Below are positions 17,121 through 26,619 of a DNA stretch of 64,000 nucleotides, in pieces. The notes under the pieces were generated by a model that searched no databases, was not told where the DNA came from, and was given only the letters and a program-made list of their open reading frames with translations. Made by a program: the position numbers and the translations under genes. Source of the DNA: Labilibaculum euxinicum (lineage in GTDB: Bacteria; Bacteroidota; Bacteroidia; Bacteroidales; Marinifilaceae); NCBI RefSeq assembly GCF_009795715.1, contig NZ_WTCR01000007.1, positions 1 to 64,000 of the forward strand, given 5' to 3'. Within the stretch, counting starts at the first letter, position 1, and the number at the start of each line of letters is the position of its first letter.

Positions 17121-18677
17121 ATGTTTTCAAAACAAGACCAATCTCAATTCAAGGCCAAAGCCATTGATATTAAGACCATTGAAGAACAAATAAACAACTT
17201 CAAAACTGGTTTTCCTAAAATGAAATTGAAGAAGCCTGCCACAATTGATGACGGAATAATGCAAATTTGTGATAATGAACAGGATATTTATCAAGAAGTA
17301 TTTACGGCACATGCCAAAAGCCTTTCATTGCTAAAATTTGTTCCAGCTTCGGGCGCAGCAACAAGAATGTTTAAATCGCTGTACGATTTTTTGAACACTT
17401 ATCAGGACACGGAAGACGAATACCTAAAATTCCTTTGTAACAAGGGACCGGAAACCATGTTTAACTTCTTTGACAGAATTGAAGATTTTGCTTTCTATGG
17501 GGATCTTCGAAATATTGTTTCGGAAAACAATATGGATTTGGAAAAGATGATTGATAAAAATCAATTCAAACAAATCCTGGCCATGCTCCTAACAAAAAAA
17601 GGGCTTAATTATGCAAGTCTTCCTAAGGGACTGCTGAAATTCCACAGGTACAAACATTTTTCCAGAACAGCTTTTGAGGAACATTTGGTTGAGGCGCTAA
17701 ATTACGCTAAAAACTCCAAAGGAGATGCCCAAATTCATCTTACCGTATCAGAAGATCACAAAGAACTATTTGAGGATCGTTTAGACAAAACCAAGGAAAC
17801 TTTTGAAGAAAAATATAACGGCAAACTAAATGTTGCTTACTCTGTTCAGAAATCCTCTACCGACACCATTGCTGTTGATACAAACAATGAACCTTTCCGA
17901 AACGAAGATGGTACAATACTATTCCGTCCGGGTGGACATGGTGCTTTAATTGAGAATTTAAATGAGCTGAATGCTGATATTGTTTTCATTAAAAATATTG
18001 ATAATGTTGTTCCTGATCGTTTAAAGGAAATTACTTACAAATTCAAGAAGGTTTTAGCAGGCATTCTGTTGGAACGCCAGTCATTTATTTTTGACTATTT
18101 AAAAATTTTGGAAGAAGACAAAGACATTTCGCAAAATACCCTTGATGAAATGCTTGCCTTTTTAGAAGATAAACTTTGCACAAAAGCGCCTGCAAGTCTT
18201 AAAATTGAAGATCCTGAAAAACTGAAGAAATACCTGTTTTCCAAATTCAACCGTCCTATTCGTGTCTGCGGTATGGTTAAGAACGAAGGTGAACCTGGTG
18301 GAGGACCATTTTGGTCAAGAAATTCAGATGGATCTGTATCTCTTCAAATTGTTGAAGGATCGCAAATTGACAAACAAGACGTTCGACAAACAAATATTTT
18401 TGAACGTTCTACGCACTTTAATCCGGTAGATTTGATTTGCGGTATTAAAGACTATAAAGGAAATAAATTTGATCTTCCTTTGTTTGTTGATAAGCAAACC
18501 GGTTTTATCTCTCAAAAATCACACAATGGCAGTGATCTGAAAGCAATGGAATTACCAGGTTTGTGGAATGGTGCCATGTCTGATTGGAATTCTGTATTTG
18601 TAGAGGTTCCAATTGCCACTTTTAATCCTGTGAAAACAGTATTTGATTTACTTAGAATTGAACACCGCAATTTATAA
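17121..18677 (+). CDS. DUF4301 family protein
   Basis: A 518-residue soluble protein matching the Bacteroidota-restricted DUF4301 family. Notable conserved-looking blocks are FVPASGAATRMFKSL (about 72-86), FRPGGHGALIENLN (about 273-286), the VCGMVKNEGEPGGGPFW segment (about 382-398) and STHFNPVDL. The glycine-rich and RPGGHGAL blocks resemble nucleotide- or sugar-nucleotide-binding loops of UTP-glucose-1-phosphate uridylyltransferase-like folds, but that is only a suggestion. No function is established. It is monocistronic with a terminator directly after it. Confidence 0.85.
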   Translation: MFSKQDQSQFKAKAIDIKTIEEQINNFKTGFPKMKLKKPATIDDGIMQICDNEQDIYQEVFTAHAKSLSLLKFVPASGAATRMFKSLYDFLNTYQDTEDEYLKFLCNKGPETMFNFFDRIEDFAFYGDLRNIVSENNMDLEKMIDKNQFKQILAMLLTKKGLNYASLPKGLLKFHRYKHFSRTAFEEHLVEALNYAKNSKGDAQIHLTVSEDHKELFEDRLDKTKETFEEKYNGKLNVAYSVQKSSTDTIAVDTNNEPFRNEDGTILFRPGGHGALIENLNELNADIVFIKNIDNVVPDRLKEITYKFKKVLAGILLERQSFIFDYLKILEEDKDISQNTLDEMLAFLEDKLCTKAPASLKIEDPEKLKKYLFSKFNRPIRVCGMVKNEGEPGGGPFWSRNSDGSVSLQIVEGSQIDKQDVRQTNIFERSTHFNPVDLICGIKDYKGNKFDLPLFVDKQTGFISQKSHNGSDLKAMELPGLWNGAMSDWNSVFVEVPIATFNPVKTVFDLLRIEHRNL

Positions 18678-18682
18678 TTAAC

Positions 18683-18714
18683 AACGGCCTCCTTGCAAGA
18701 GGCCGTTTGTTTTG
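18683..18714 (+). terminator. Intrinsic terminator after the DUF4301 gene
   Basis: A stem AACGGCCTC / GAGGCCGTT with a seven-base loop, followed by TTGTTTT. Confidence 0.85.
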
Positions 18715-18769
18715 GGCAAAACCCCGTAAAAACAGAAATAAGGATTAACTTTTGTTAATATCTTACATC

Positions 18770-18799
18770 TTGAATATTTTAAAATTAATCCTATTTTTG
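18770..18799 (+). promoter_or_regulatory. Promoter of the TPR-DUF368-aroE row
   Basis: TATTTTTG at 18792-18799 matches the -7 box TAnnTTTG exactly, and TTG at 18770-18772 lies 19 bp upstream as the -33 element. The TPR gene starts 28 bp downstream. Confidence 0.6.
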
Positions 18800-18827
18800 C
18801 AGTGCAATAATCATTTTAATTTGATAG

Positions 18828-20231
18828 ATGATAGAGAATACAGAAAACTATCTTGATGATGATGCGCTTACTTTGGTAGGCCGGTTCGAAGAAATGATTA
18901 AAGCTGAGACGCTTTACTACTTCGATGTTCATGAATTTGAAAGCATTATTGATCACTATATTGAGAAGGGCAATCTGTTGGAAGCTGTTAAAGTTTCTAA
19001 CATTGCTAATAAACAGCACCCCGGTGCTATTTCTCTCCAAATTAAAAAAGCTCAGATTTTAGTTGATCGGGAACAGCATCTCGAAGCACTTTCCATTTTA
19101 AAGGATATACAGGGTATTGAATCTTCGAACAAGGAGATTCTTCTACTTAAAGGGAACATATATAACCATATAGGAAAACCTGAGCTTGCAAAAAAACAAT
19201 TCGATAAAGCTCTGCAGGTCAGTTACGAGAATCGTGAAGATTTACTTTTCAGAATTGCACTTGCTTTCGAGCAATTGAGTCAATTCAGCCTTGCGGTTGA
19301 ATATCTGGAAGAAGCACTGGAATTAGACGAAGAAGATTCGGAAGTTCTTTTTGAATTGGGTTATTGTTATGAGAAAATTGGGGAGGATGATCAAAGTATC
19401 ATGGCTTATGAGCAATTTTTAGAGCTAAACCCATTCTCCGACAACGCCTGGTACAATCTGGGAATCATTTTTAACCGCATGGGGAATTTCCCAAAAGCTG
19501 TTGAAGCCTACGAATTCACACTGGCGGTAAATGATCAACATAGTAAAGCCTATTTTAACAAAGCCAATGCTCTGGCTAATCAGGGACTTTTCGAAAAAGC
19601 GATAAAATGCTACACCGAATATCTGGAATTTGATGATGATCACGCTTCAACCTATTCCTATATTGGCGAATGTTTTGAGAAAATGGACGAATACGAACAA
19701 GCCTTAATCAATTACGAAACAGCCATTAAAACGGATGAGAATTTAGCGGATCCCTGGTTTGGAATGGGATTAATTCTCATGTATCAGGATAAAATTGATG
19801 AGTGTTTGGTTTATCTTGAAAAAGCTAAAAATCTGGATGATACAAATTCAGACTATTGGTTTGCCTTGGGATCGGCTTACGCCAGAGCCAATTCACCTCA
19901 AAAAGCAGTTCAGGCATTCAGAGAGGCTATTGATCTGGATCCTTACGATACCACTTATCCAATAACTCTCGCTGAATATTATCATCAAAATGAAAATGAA
20001 GAAACCGCTATTGATGTGTTGTTGGAAAGTCTTGTTCAGACTCCAAACTGTCCTCAATTACTAAGTAATTTAGCTGCTTACTATGCAATTACGGGAGACA
20101 TCAAGTCTTCGGAACATTATATCAGACAAGCGATCGATATCGATTCTGAAAACATTAATGACATCTTTATTCAGTTTCCTGAATTGAAGAAAAATAAAAT
20201 CTTCACCAAACTAATCAAAGCAAACCAATAA
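18828..20231 (+). CDS. Cytoplasmic TPR-repeat protein
   Basis: A 467-residue protein made almost entirely of tetratricopeptide repeats (about 11 units, from residue 40 to the end), with no signal peptide or membrane segment. Typical units are AWYNLGIIFNRMGNFPKAVEAYEF and AYFNKANALANQGLFEKAIKCY. It is probably a protein-interaction scaffold; the partner is unknown. It leads a compact row with the DUF368 transporter (42 bp later) and aroE. Confidence 0.85.
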   Translation: MIENTENYLDDDALTLVGRFEEMIKAETLYYFDVHEFESIIDHYIEKGNLLEAVKVSNIANKQHPGAISLQIKKAQILVDREQHLEALSILKDIQGIESSNKEILLLKGNIYNHIGKPELAKKQFDKALQVSYENREDLLFRIALAFEQLSQFSLAVEYLEEALELDEEDSEVLFELGYCYEKIGEDDQSIMAYEQFLELNPFSDNAWYNLGIIFNRMGNFPKAVEAYEFTLAVNDQHSKAYFNKANALANQGLFEKAIKCYTEYLEFDDDHASTYSYIGECFEKMDEYEQALINYETAIKTDENLADPWFGMGLILMYQDKIDECLVYLEKAKNLDDTNSDYWFALGSAYARANSPQKAVQAFREAIDLDPYDTTYPITLAEYYHQNENEETAIDVLLESLVQTPNCPQLLSNLAAYYAITGDIKSSEHYIRQAIDIDSENINDIFIQFPELKKNKIFTKLIKANQ

Positions 20232-20273
20232 TTGCATTTGAAACCAGTAAAGTAAGCGCAACAAAATTATACT

Positions 20274-21212
20274 ATGCCCAGAAAAATGAAAGACTACCTT
20301 CTTATTGCCTTTAAAGGAATGGGAATGGGAGCAGCAGATGTTGTACCGGGAGTTTCCGGTGGCACAATCGCATTTATTACCGGTATTTACGAGGAATTAA
20401 TTAACAGCATAAAATCCATTAACGGAAATGCGGTAAAACTTCTCTTTCAATTCAAATTCAAAGAATTCTGGCAGGCAGTTAACGGAAACTTTCTATTGGC
20501 ATTGATCTTCGGAATTTTCCTAAGTTTTTTGTCATTGGCTAAGCTGATTAAGTATTTTCTCTCTGAACAGCCTATTTTAATCTGGTCTTTCTTCTTTGGG
20601 TTGATTGTTGCATCTGCAATTGTTATTGCCCGTAAAATAACGGAGTGGAAACTACGCACTATTATAGCAATGCTTATTGGTATCGGAATTGCCTATATGG
20701 TAACTGTTGTTACCCCGGCAGAAACCCCTACCTCCTACTGGTTTCTCTTTCTTTCGGGAGCATTGGCAATTTGTGCGATGATTTTACCTGGAATATCAGG
20801 CGCCTTCATATTGCTCCTTTTGGGCAAATATGAATACATCCTAAATGCCATCAGTTCTTTTAAACTGGATGTTGTTGCTGTAGTTGGTGCCGGAGCTGTA
20901 ATAGGCCTCTTAAGTTTCTCAAATCTGCTAAGCTGGCTGTTAAAAAAATACCACAACATGACTATCGGTTTGCTTTCCGGATTCATGATCGGATCTTTAA
21001 ATAAAGTTTGGCCCTGGAAAAACACAATCTCAACCTTTATTGACCGGCACGGAGTTGAAAAACCATTGCTGCAGGAAAATATACTGCCAAATACTTTCAC
21101 TAATATTCTTGGGCAGGATTCACAATTGATATTTGCAATTCTTTTGGCCATTGCCGGATTTCTATTAATTTGGATGATGGAAAAATTTTCTCCGGAATCA
21201 AAAACAGAATAA
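20274..21212 (+). CDS. DUF368 membrane protein (polyprenyl-phosphate transporter type)
   Basis: A 312-residue polytopic membrane protein with two related halves, each marked by the DUF368 motif: VVPGVSGGTIAFITGIYEEL near the N-terminus and LPGISGAFILLLLGKYEYIL near residue 175. DUF368 proteins (PopT) have been shown in other bacteria to recycle undecaprenyl phosphate across the membrane. The duplicated motif suggests inverted structural repeats. Specific function here is inferred by family. It sits between the TPR gene and aroE, with only one base before the aroE start. Confidence 0.88.
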   Translation: MPRKMKDYLLIAFKGMGMGAADVVPGVSGGTIAFITGIYEELINSIKSINGNAVKLLFQFKFKEFWQAVNGNFLLALIFGIFLSFLSLAKLIKYFLSEQPILIWSFFFGLIVASAIVIARKITEWKLRTIIAMLIGIGIAYMVTVVTPAETPTSYWFLFLSGALAICAMILPGISGAFILLLLGKYEYILNAISSFKLDVVAVVGAGAVIGLLSFSNLLSWLLKKYHNMTIGLLSGFMIGSLNKVWPWKNTISTFIDRHGVEKPLLQENILPNTFTNILGQDSQLIFAILLAIAGFLLIWMMEKFSPESKTE

Positions 21213-21213
21213 A

Positions 21214-21954
21214 ATGGATACATTCGGAATTCTTGGTTTCCCTCTGGGACACTCTTTTTCAAAAAAATTCTTTACAGATAAGTTTACCAAAGAAAATATA
21301 GACGCTTCTTTTTTAAATTTCGAACTTTCCAATATTCAGGATTTCCCTACTATATTGGAGCAACATCCCGACTTAAAAGGATTCTGTGTTACCATTCCTT
21401 ACAAACAGGATGTAATTCAATTTCTCGATGATATTGATCCTTTGGCAGAAAGAATTGGTGCTGTAAATTCCGTACAGATTATCCGTGAAAATGAACAATT
21501 TAAATTAGTCGGATACAACACCGATATTCATGGATTTACCGAATCGCTGCGTGTTTTTTTGGACGGAGCGAAACCAAAAGCATTAATATTAGGAACTGGC
21601 GGGGTTTCAAAAGCTGTAGCCACAGCATTTGAAGAAATGGAGATTGAATACCAATTTGTATCCAGAGCTGCTTCTGACAAATGCATCAGCTACGAGATGC
21701 TTTCCTCTGAGGTTATTAGCAATTACCATTTGATTGTGAATTGTACTCCGTTGGGAACTTTCCCTAAAGATGATACCTGTCCGGATATCCCATACGAACA
21801 CCTTACAAAAGATCATTTTCTGTACGATGTTGTTTATAATCCTGCAGAAACTCTCTTCATGAAAAAAGGAGCAGAAAAAGGAGCTAAAACTCATAATGGT
21901 CTAAAGATGCTTCACTTACAGGCCGAGAGAAACTGGGAGATTTGGAATAGATAA
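21214..21954 (+). CDS. aroE: Shikimate dehydrogenase
   Basis: A 246-residue NADPH-dependent enzyme that reduces 3-dehydroshikimate to shikimate in aromatic amino-acid synthesis. The N-terminal substrate site shows GFPLGHSFSKKFF (SxS motif region) and TIPYKQD with the catalytic lysine; NTDIHGF carries the catalytic aspartate; the dinucleotide fold begins at LGTGGVSKA. It is somewhat shorter than the E. coli protein (272 residues), as is common in Bacteroidota. The start follows the DUF368 stop by one base, indicating translational coupling. Confidence 0.93.
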   Translation: MDTFGILGFPLGHSFSKKFFTDKFTKENIDASFLNFELSNIQDFPTILEQHPDLKGFCVTIPYKQDVIQFLDDIDPLAERIGAVNSVQIIRENEQFKLVGYNTDIHGFTESLRVFLDGAKPKALILGTGGVSKAVATAFEEMEIEYQFVSRAASDKCISYEMLSSEVISNYHLIVNCTPLGTFPKDDTCPDIPYEHLTKDHFLYDVVYNPAETLFMKKGAEKGAKTHNGLKMLHLQAERNWEIWNR

Positions 21955-22206
21955 CTCAAAAAAATCTCACATTCCAATCCTTGGTATTGTAAATTCACAA
22001 TACAATTCGTCATAATATTATTTGATCAAATGTTGGGTTGGTGCGACAGCAGCATTAAAACATACATTTTGTTTATGTAGAATGCTTTTCATAAATTCAC
22101 GAGCTAAAGTAAACAATTCCTTAATCAGGCAAACCAAAGATTTCCAATTTTGGATATTTACAATTCAACAAGGAATTACATTTGCAATACTTAGTAAGCA
22201 GATCAT

Positions 22207-24567
22207 ATGTCAGACAATAAAGACAAAATAAATCAGCTTTTCGAGATACAAGAAAAGCTTCATAAAAAACAAGAGGCTCTGTCGAATGAGATTAGTGAAT
22301 TACGACATGAAATAATTCGTCTGAAGAACAGCGAAACCAAACCTCTTGCAGATAAAGAAGAGACGCAGATTTTGAATAAAAATCTTCTTGATGATCTGAA
22401 AAACATAGCATCTCCAGCAGATCAGGAAAAACCCAAAATTGAAACTGCAAAAACAATTGTAACTCCTCCTGTAACCAATCAACCTCCAAAATCGAAATCC
22501 GATCTTGAGAAATTTATTGGTGAAAATCTGATCAATAAAATTGGGATTGCCATTACCATTATTGGTGTGGCGATAGGTGCCAAGTACTCCATCGACAATG
22601 ATCTTATCAGTCCTTTAACCAGAATAATCCTAGCTTATTTAACGGGAATTAGTCTGTTGGGTTTTGGAATAAAACTAAAAGCGAAATATGAAAATTACAG
22701 CGCCGTTCTGGTGAGTGGTGCCATAGCAATTCTATATTTCATTACCTATATGGCCTACAGTCTGTACGATCTGTTTCCGCAGGCATTTGCTTTTATTCTG
22801 ATGCTGATTTTCACCGTATTCACTGTTGTTGCTGCGATCAATTACAACAAGCAGGTAATTGCTCATATCGGTTTGGTGGGAGCATACGCAGTTCCCTTCC
22901 TGCTAAGTGACGGCTCAGGAAAAGTGGCTGTACTTTTTACCTACATGACTATTATTAACATTGGCATTCTTTTCATTGCATTCAAGAAATACTGGAAGGC
23001 ATTGCATTATTCTTCTTTCGTGCTTACCTGGTTGATTTTCTATTCCTGGTTCCTGGGAAAATACGAAACCAGCGAACACTTTGTACTGGGAAGCAGCTTT
23101 CTAATCGTATTCTTCACGATCTTTTATTTGCTGTTCCTTGCTTACAAATTGGTTCGAAAAGAGAAATTCAACAAAGGCAATTCTCTGCTTATCGTATCCA
23201 ACTCCCTTATCTTTTTTGGTCTGGGATATTCTATATTATCCCTTCACGAAACAGGACAACATTTATTAGGATTATTCACCCTTATCAATGCTTTTATTCA
23301 CAGTATTGTCAGTGTAATTATCTACAAACAAAAGCTTGCCGACAAAAATGTTTTCTATTTGATATCAGGTTTAGTTCTCATATTTATCACCATCGCATTT
23401 CCTATTCAACTAGACGGAAATTGGGTAACTTTATTATGGGTCAGTGAAGCCGCTCTGCTCTTCTGGATTGGCCGAACTAAAAAAGTTTCCATTTACGAAG
23501 CAATGTCTTACCCTTTAATGGTACTTGCTTTCTGTAGTATTTTGCAGGATTGGACCACCATGTATAACACCTACCTTGTGGATGATCCTGAAACCAAAAT
23601 CACTCTATTTCTTAATGTTAATTTTTTAAGTTCATTACTATTCATTTTTTCTTTTGGACTCATCAACAGATTGAACAGCAATATCAAATATCCTACTTTA
23701 TTAGGCTCATGGCTAAAGGTCACAAAACTATTATCCTATGCCATTCCTGTTATTCTCGTATTTACGCTTTACTATTCAATCCGATTGGAAATTGGCAATT
23801 ACTGGAATCAACTAATTAAGGAGTCGGCATTAAGCATTCAGGCAACCGGAGAGGAATATGCCAGCTACTATAACAACTACGATTTAAAAGAATTTAAAAC
23901 GATCTGGATCATCAATTATTCATTACTGTTTTTTTCAATTCTTTCTTATGCAAATATCCGGAAATTAAAAAACAAAAATTTAGCTTATGCCGGTATTGGA
24001 TTAACAACGATAACTTTGGTCGTATTTTTAACCCAAGGATTGTACTCCCTAAGTGAATTAAGAGAAAGTTATCTTACTCAAAGTTTATCTGAATATTATC
24101 ACCGGGGAACATTCAATATCATTATCAGATACATCTCATTAGCCTTTGCTGCGATTGCACTTACAAGTATATTTCTTCATGTAAAAGAAGAATTTAATAC
24201 AAAAAGGTACAGAATAGCATTCGAATACCTGCTTAGTACCTCCATTCTATGGATATTTAGCAGCGAGTTGCTTAATTGGATGGACATAAGCGGATCGACA
24301 CAATCTTACAAGCTGGGATTAAGCATACTTTGGGGTTCCTATTCATTACTCCTGATTGCTTACGGCATATGGAAAAACAAGAAACATTTGCGGATTGGTG
24401 CAATTGGATTATTTGCACTTACATTGGCAAAACTCTTCTTTTACGACATCTCGCAATTGAGTACAATCGCAAAAACCATCACATTTGTTTTATTGGGAAT
24501 ACTTCTTTTGATTATTTCGTTCCTGTACAACAAATACAAGAGCAATATGACTGAGGAAGAAATCTAA
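22207..24567 (+). CDS. DUF2339 polytopic membrane protein
   Basis: A 786-residue protein: an N-terminal soluble coiled coil (about residues 5-45), a proline/lysine-rich linker, then about 20 hydrophobic segments from residue 105 onward. The junction block FIGENLINKIGIAITIIGV and the glycine-rich helix GAIAILYFITYMA are DUF2339 hallmarks. The family is a large predicted membrane protein of unknown function. The gene is directly followed by a DUF3999 gene, the usual partner, which supports a joint membrane complex. Confidence 0.88.
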   Translation: MSDNKDKINQLFEIQEKLHKKQEALSNEISELRHEIIRLKNSETKPLADKEETQILNKNLLDDLKNIASPADQEKPKIETAKTIVTPPVTNQPPKSKSDLEKFIGENLINKIGIAITIIGVAIGAKYSIDNDLISPLTRIILAYLTGISLLGFGIKLKAKYENYSAVLVSGAIAILYFITYMAYSLYDLFPQAFAFILMLIFTVFTVVAAINYNKQVIAHIGLVGAYAVPFLLSDGSGKVAVLFTYMTIINIGILFIAFKKYWKALHYSSFVLTWLIFYSWFLGKYETSEHFVLGSSFLIVFFTIFYLLFLAYKLVRKEKFNKGNSLLIVSNSLIFFGLGYSILSLHETGQHLLGLFTLINAFIHSIVSVIIYKQKLADKNVFYLISGLVLIFITIAFPIQLDGNWVTLLWVSEAALLFWIGRTKKVSIYEAMSYPLMVLAFCSILQDWTTMYNTYLVDDPETKITLFLNVNFLSSLLFIFSFGLINRLNSNIKYPTLLGSWLKVTKLLSYAIPVILVFTLYYSIRLEIGNYWNQLIKESALSIQATGEEYASYYNNYDLKEFKTIWIINYSLLFFSILSYANIRKLKNKNLAYAGIGLTTITLVVFLTQGLYSLSELRESYLTQSLSEYYHRGTFNIIIRYISLAFAAIALTSIFLHVKEEFNTKRYRIAFEYLLSTSILWIFSSELLNWMDISGSTQSYKLGLSILWGSYSLLLIAYGIWKNKKHLRIGAIGLFALTLAKLFFYDISQLSTIAKTITFVLLGILLLIISFLYNKYKSNMTEEEI

Positions 24568-24627
24568 AACAAAAAACACAATTTATTTTAGCTGGTTTCG
24601 CATAAATGTACTATTAAACTTACTCTC

Positions 24628-25869
24628 ATGAAAAATAAGGCCTGTTTCATACTATTGCTTTTTGCATTTACCAATTCCTTTGCCCAGCAGAATAATTTCA
24701 ACTTCAAAAGAGAAATTATTGGTACAAGCAATCAATGGCACAAACTGGAACTACCGAATGAAATTCTAGCGAAGCTTTCCCCGAACCTGAACGATATTAG
24801 AATTATTGGCATCTCTGAGCAAAATGACACGCTTGAAGCACCCTACATTCTGCATTCTACCGAAGATCAAACAAGAAATTTAAACATTGATTTTACATTA
24901 TTGAATCAATCGAGGGATAAAAACGGCTATTACTTCACCTTTAAAGTTCCCACCTCAAATTCAATAAATCAAATTCAGTTGAATTTTGAACAAGAGAATT
25001 TCGACTGGAAAACAAGTCTTGAAGGAAGTCAGGATCAACAAAATTGGTATACTCTTGTCGAGGATTACAGAATACTATCCATTAACAATGCACACACCAA
25101 TTATCAGTTTTCGAAACTTAATTTTCCGAATGCCAATTATGCTTTTTACAGAATAGGAATCAAAAGCGCAGAAAAACCGAAGCTGGAAAGTGCAGCATTA
25201 TCTCTTAAGGAGATTGTAAAAGGAAAATCCCGCAATTACAAAATAAAGAAAATCAACACCATTGAGAATAAAAAGCGCAAACAGACTGAGCTTGATATCG
25301 ATTTGGGTTCTCCTGTTGTGATAAATGATCTTAAAATCAACATTCGCGAATCATTTGATTATTACAGGCCGGTTCACATTCAGTATGTAACTGATAGTAC
25401 CAAAACCGAACTGGGATGGAAATACAACTATCAAACCCTTGCTTCGGGCACGCTCAACTCCATCGAAAAAAATGAGTTCAAATTCAGCAATACCATTGCT
25501 CAGCATGTAAAAATCATCATCAAAAATTCGGACAATGAAGCGCTTACCATTAGCAATGTTGAGATAGAAGGCTCCATTTATGAGTTACTGGTCCGATTTT
25601 CGAAACCCGCGAAGTATTTCCTTTATTATGGAAATACCAATACCCGCAAACCAAATTATGACATCTCCCGATTTTCAGACAACATCCCTGAATCGATTAC
25701 AACACTTGCCCTTGGTGATGAAGAAACAATTAGAAAATCAGAATCACCTAAATCGGAACCCCTTTTTGCCAATGAAAATTGGCTGTGGGCGGTTATGGCT
25801 CTCATCATACTAATTCTTGGAGGCTTCACTCTAAAAATGATTAAAAAAACGGACGAAAGAGAAGTTTAA
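24628..25869 (+). CDS. DUF3999 family membrane-anchored protein
   Basis: A 413-residue protein with signal peptide (about 1-19, ending FAQ), a mostly beta extracytoplasmic region with galactose-binding-like segments (for example 'FDWKTSLEGSQDQQNW'), and a single C-terminal membrane helix (about 385-405, WLWAVMALIILILGG) followed by a short positive tail. This arrangement and its place 60 bp after the DUF2339 gene match DUF3999. The function is unknown; it presumably acts at the outer face of the membrane with the DUF2339 protein. Confidence 0.82.
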   Translation: MKNKACFILLLFAFTNSFAQQNNFNFKREIIGTSNQWHKLELPNEILAKLSPNLNDIRIIGISEQNDTLEAPYILHSTEDQTRNLNIDFTLLNQSRDKNGYYFTFKVPTSNSINQIQLNFEQENFDWKTSLEGSQDQQNWYTLVEDYRILSINNAHTNYQFSKLNFPNANYAFYRIGIKSAEKPKLESAALSLKEIVKGKSRNYKIKKINTIENKKRKQTELDIDLGSPVVINDLKINIRESFDYYRPVHIQYVTDSTKTELGWKYNYQTLASGTLNSIEKNEFKFSNTIAQHVKIIIKNSDNEALTISNVEIEGSIYELLVRFSKPAKYFLYYGNTNTRKPNYDISRFSDNIPESITTLALGDEETIRKSESPKSEPLFANENWLWAVMALIILILGGFTLKMIKKTDEREV

Positions 25870-25957
25870 ATTTCACTTGACAGCTTACTAATAGAAAAAA
25901 TTACAATTGAACGGAAAGAAAACCACAATACCTGCGAAACGTTTTTAAAACAACAGA

Positions 25958-26533
25958 ATGTCCAAACTTAAAAGCATAAGAGAACAACAAAATCTGACTC
26001 AAGAAGAATTGTCGAAGAAATCTGGTATTTCAGTAAGGACAATTCAGAGGATTGAAGCAGGAACAGATCCAAAAGGATACACGCTTCGAGTTTTGGGAGA
26101 AGCATTAGGCGTCCAGGAAAAAGAATTGCGAAGCAAACAACCCGAAATTGAAAATAAAGAAGACAGCAACGAAAAAACCTCACCAAAAGCAGAAGACAAT
26201 TTATTAAATTACTCATCAATAAAGTTAATCAACCTTTCTTCCTTGCCATTCATAATTCTTCCTCCTTTAAATATTCTTATTCCGCTTATATTAATGTTTG
26301 CAATGAAATTGAAGAACCCCATAACAAAACAAATTATTTCATTACAAATAATGTGGACAATCATAGCCCCCATTGTATTTATGTTAGGTATTTTCACAAA
26401 GTCCGGACATAACTTTACTTTAATACTTATGATACTTTTGATTCTTTCAAATGTTTATTTCGTTCTTAGAAATGCAATTGAAATAGACAAAAGAAAAAAG
26501 CTGTATTACAGCCTGCATTTCAATATGATATAA
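25958..26533 (+). CDS. XRE-type HTH regulator with membrane tail
   Basis: A 191-residue protein with an N-terminal XRE helix-turn-helix (residues 1-60; IREQQNLTQEELSKKSGISVRTIQRIEAG) and three predicted membrane helices in the C-terminal half (about 95-117, 125-150, 157-175), resembling the short membrane domain of DUF4870-like proteins. A polar linker rich in N, E and K joins them. Such proteins may sense membrane state or ligand and regulate nearby genes; the target is unknown. It lies between the DUF3999 gene and the serine hydrolase gene. Confidence 0.8.
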   Translation: MSKLKSIREQQNLTQEELSKKSGISVRTIQRIEAGTDPKGYTLRVLGEALGVQEKELRSKQPEIENKEDSNEKTSPKAEDNLLNYSSIKLINLSSLPFIILPPLNILIPLILMFAMKLKNPITKQIISLQIMWTIIAPIVFMLGIFTKSGHNFTLILMILLILSNVYFVLRNAIEIDKRKKLYYSLHFNMI

Positions 26534-26619
26534 AATTGTCGGGTTTTTGACAGGTTATTGTCGGGGAGATTTTAATGACAGAATAAATTTGCTTTTGATC
26601 TTTGTGATAAAAAACAGAC

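Noticed and set aside
22022-22231. A 69-codon plus-strand frame between aroE and the DUF2339 gene
   Set aside because: It overlaps the well-supported DUF2339 start and has no family features.
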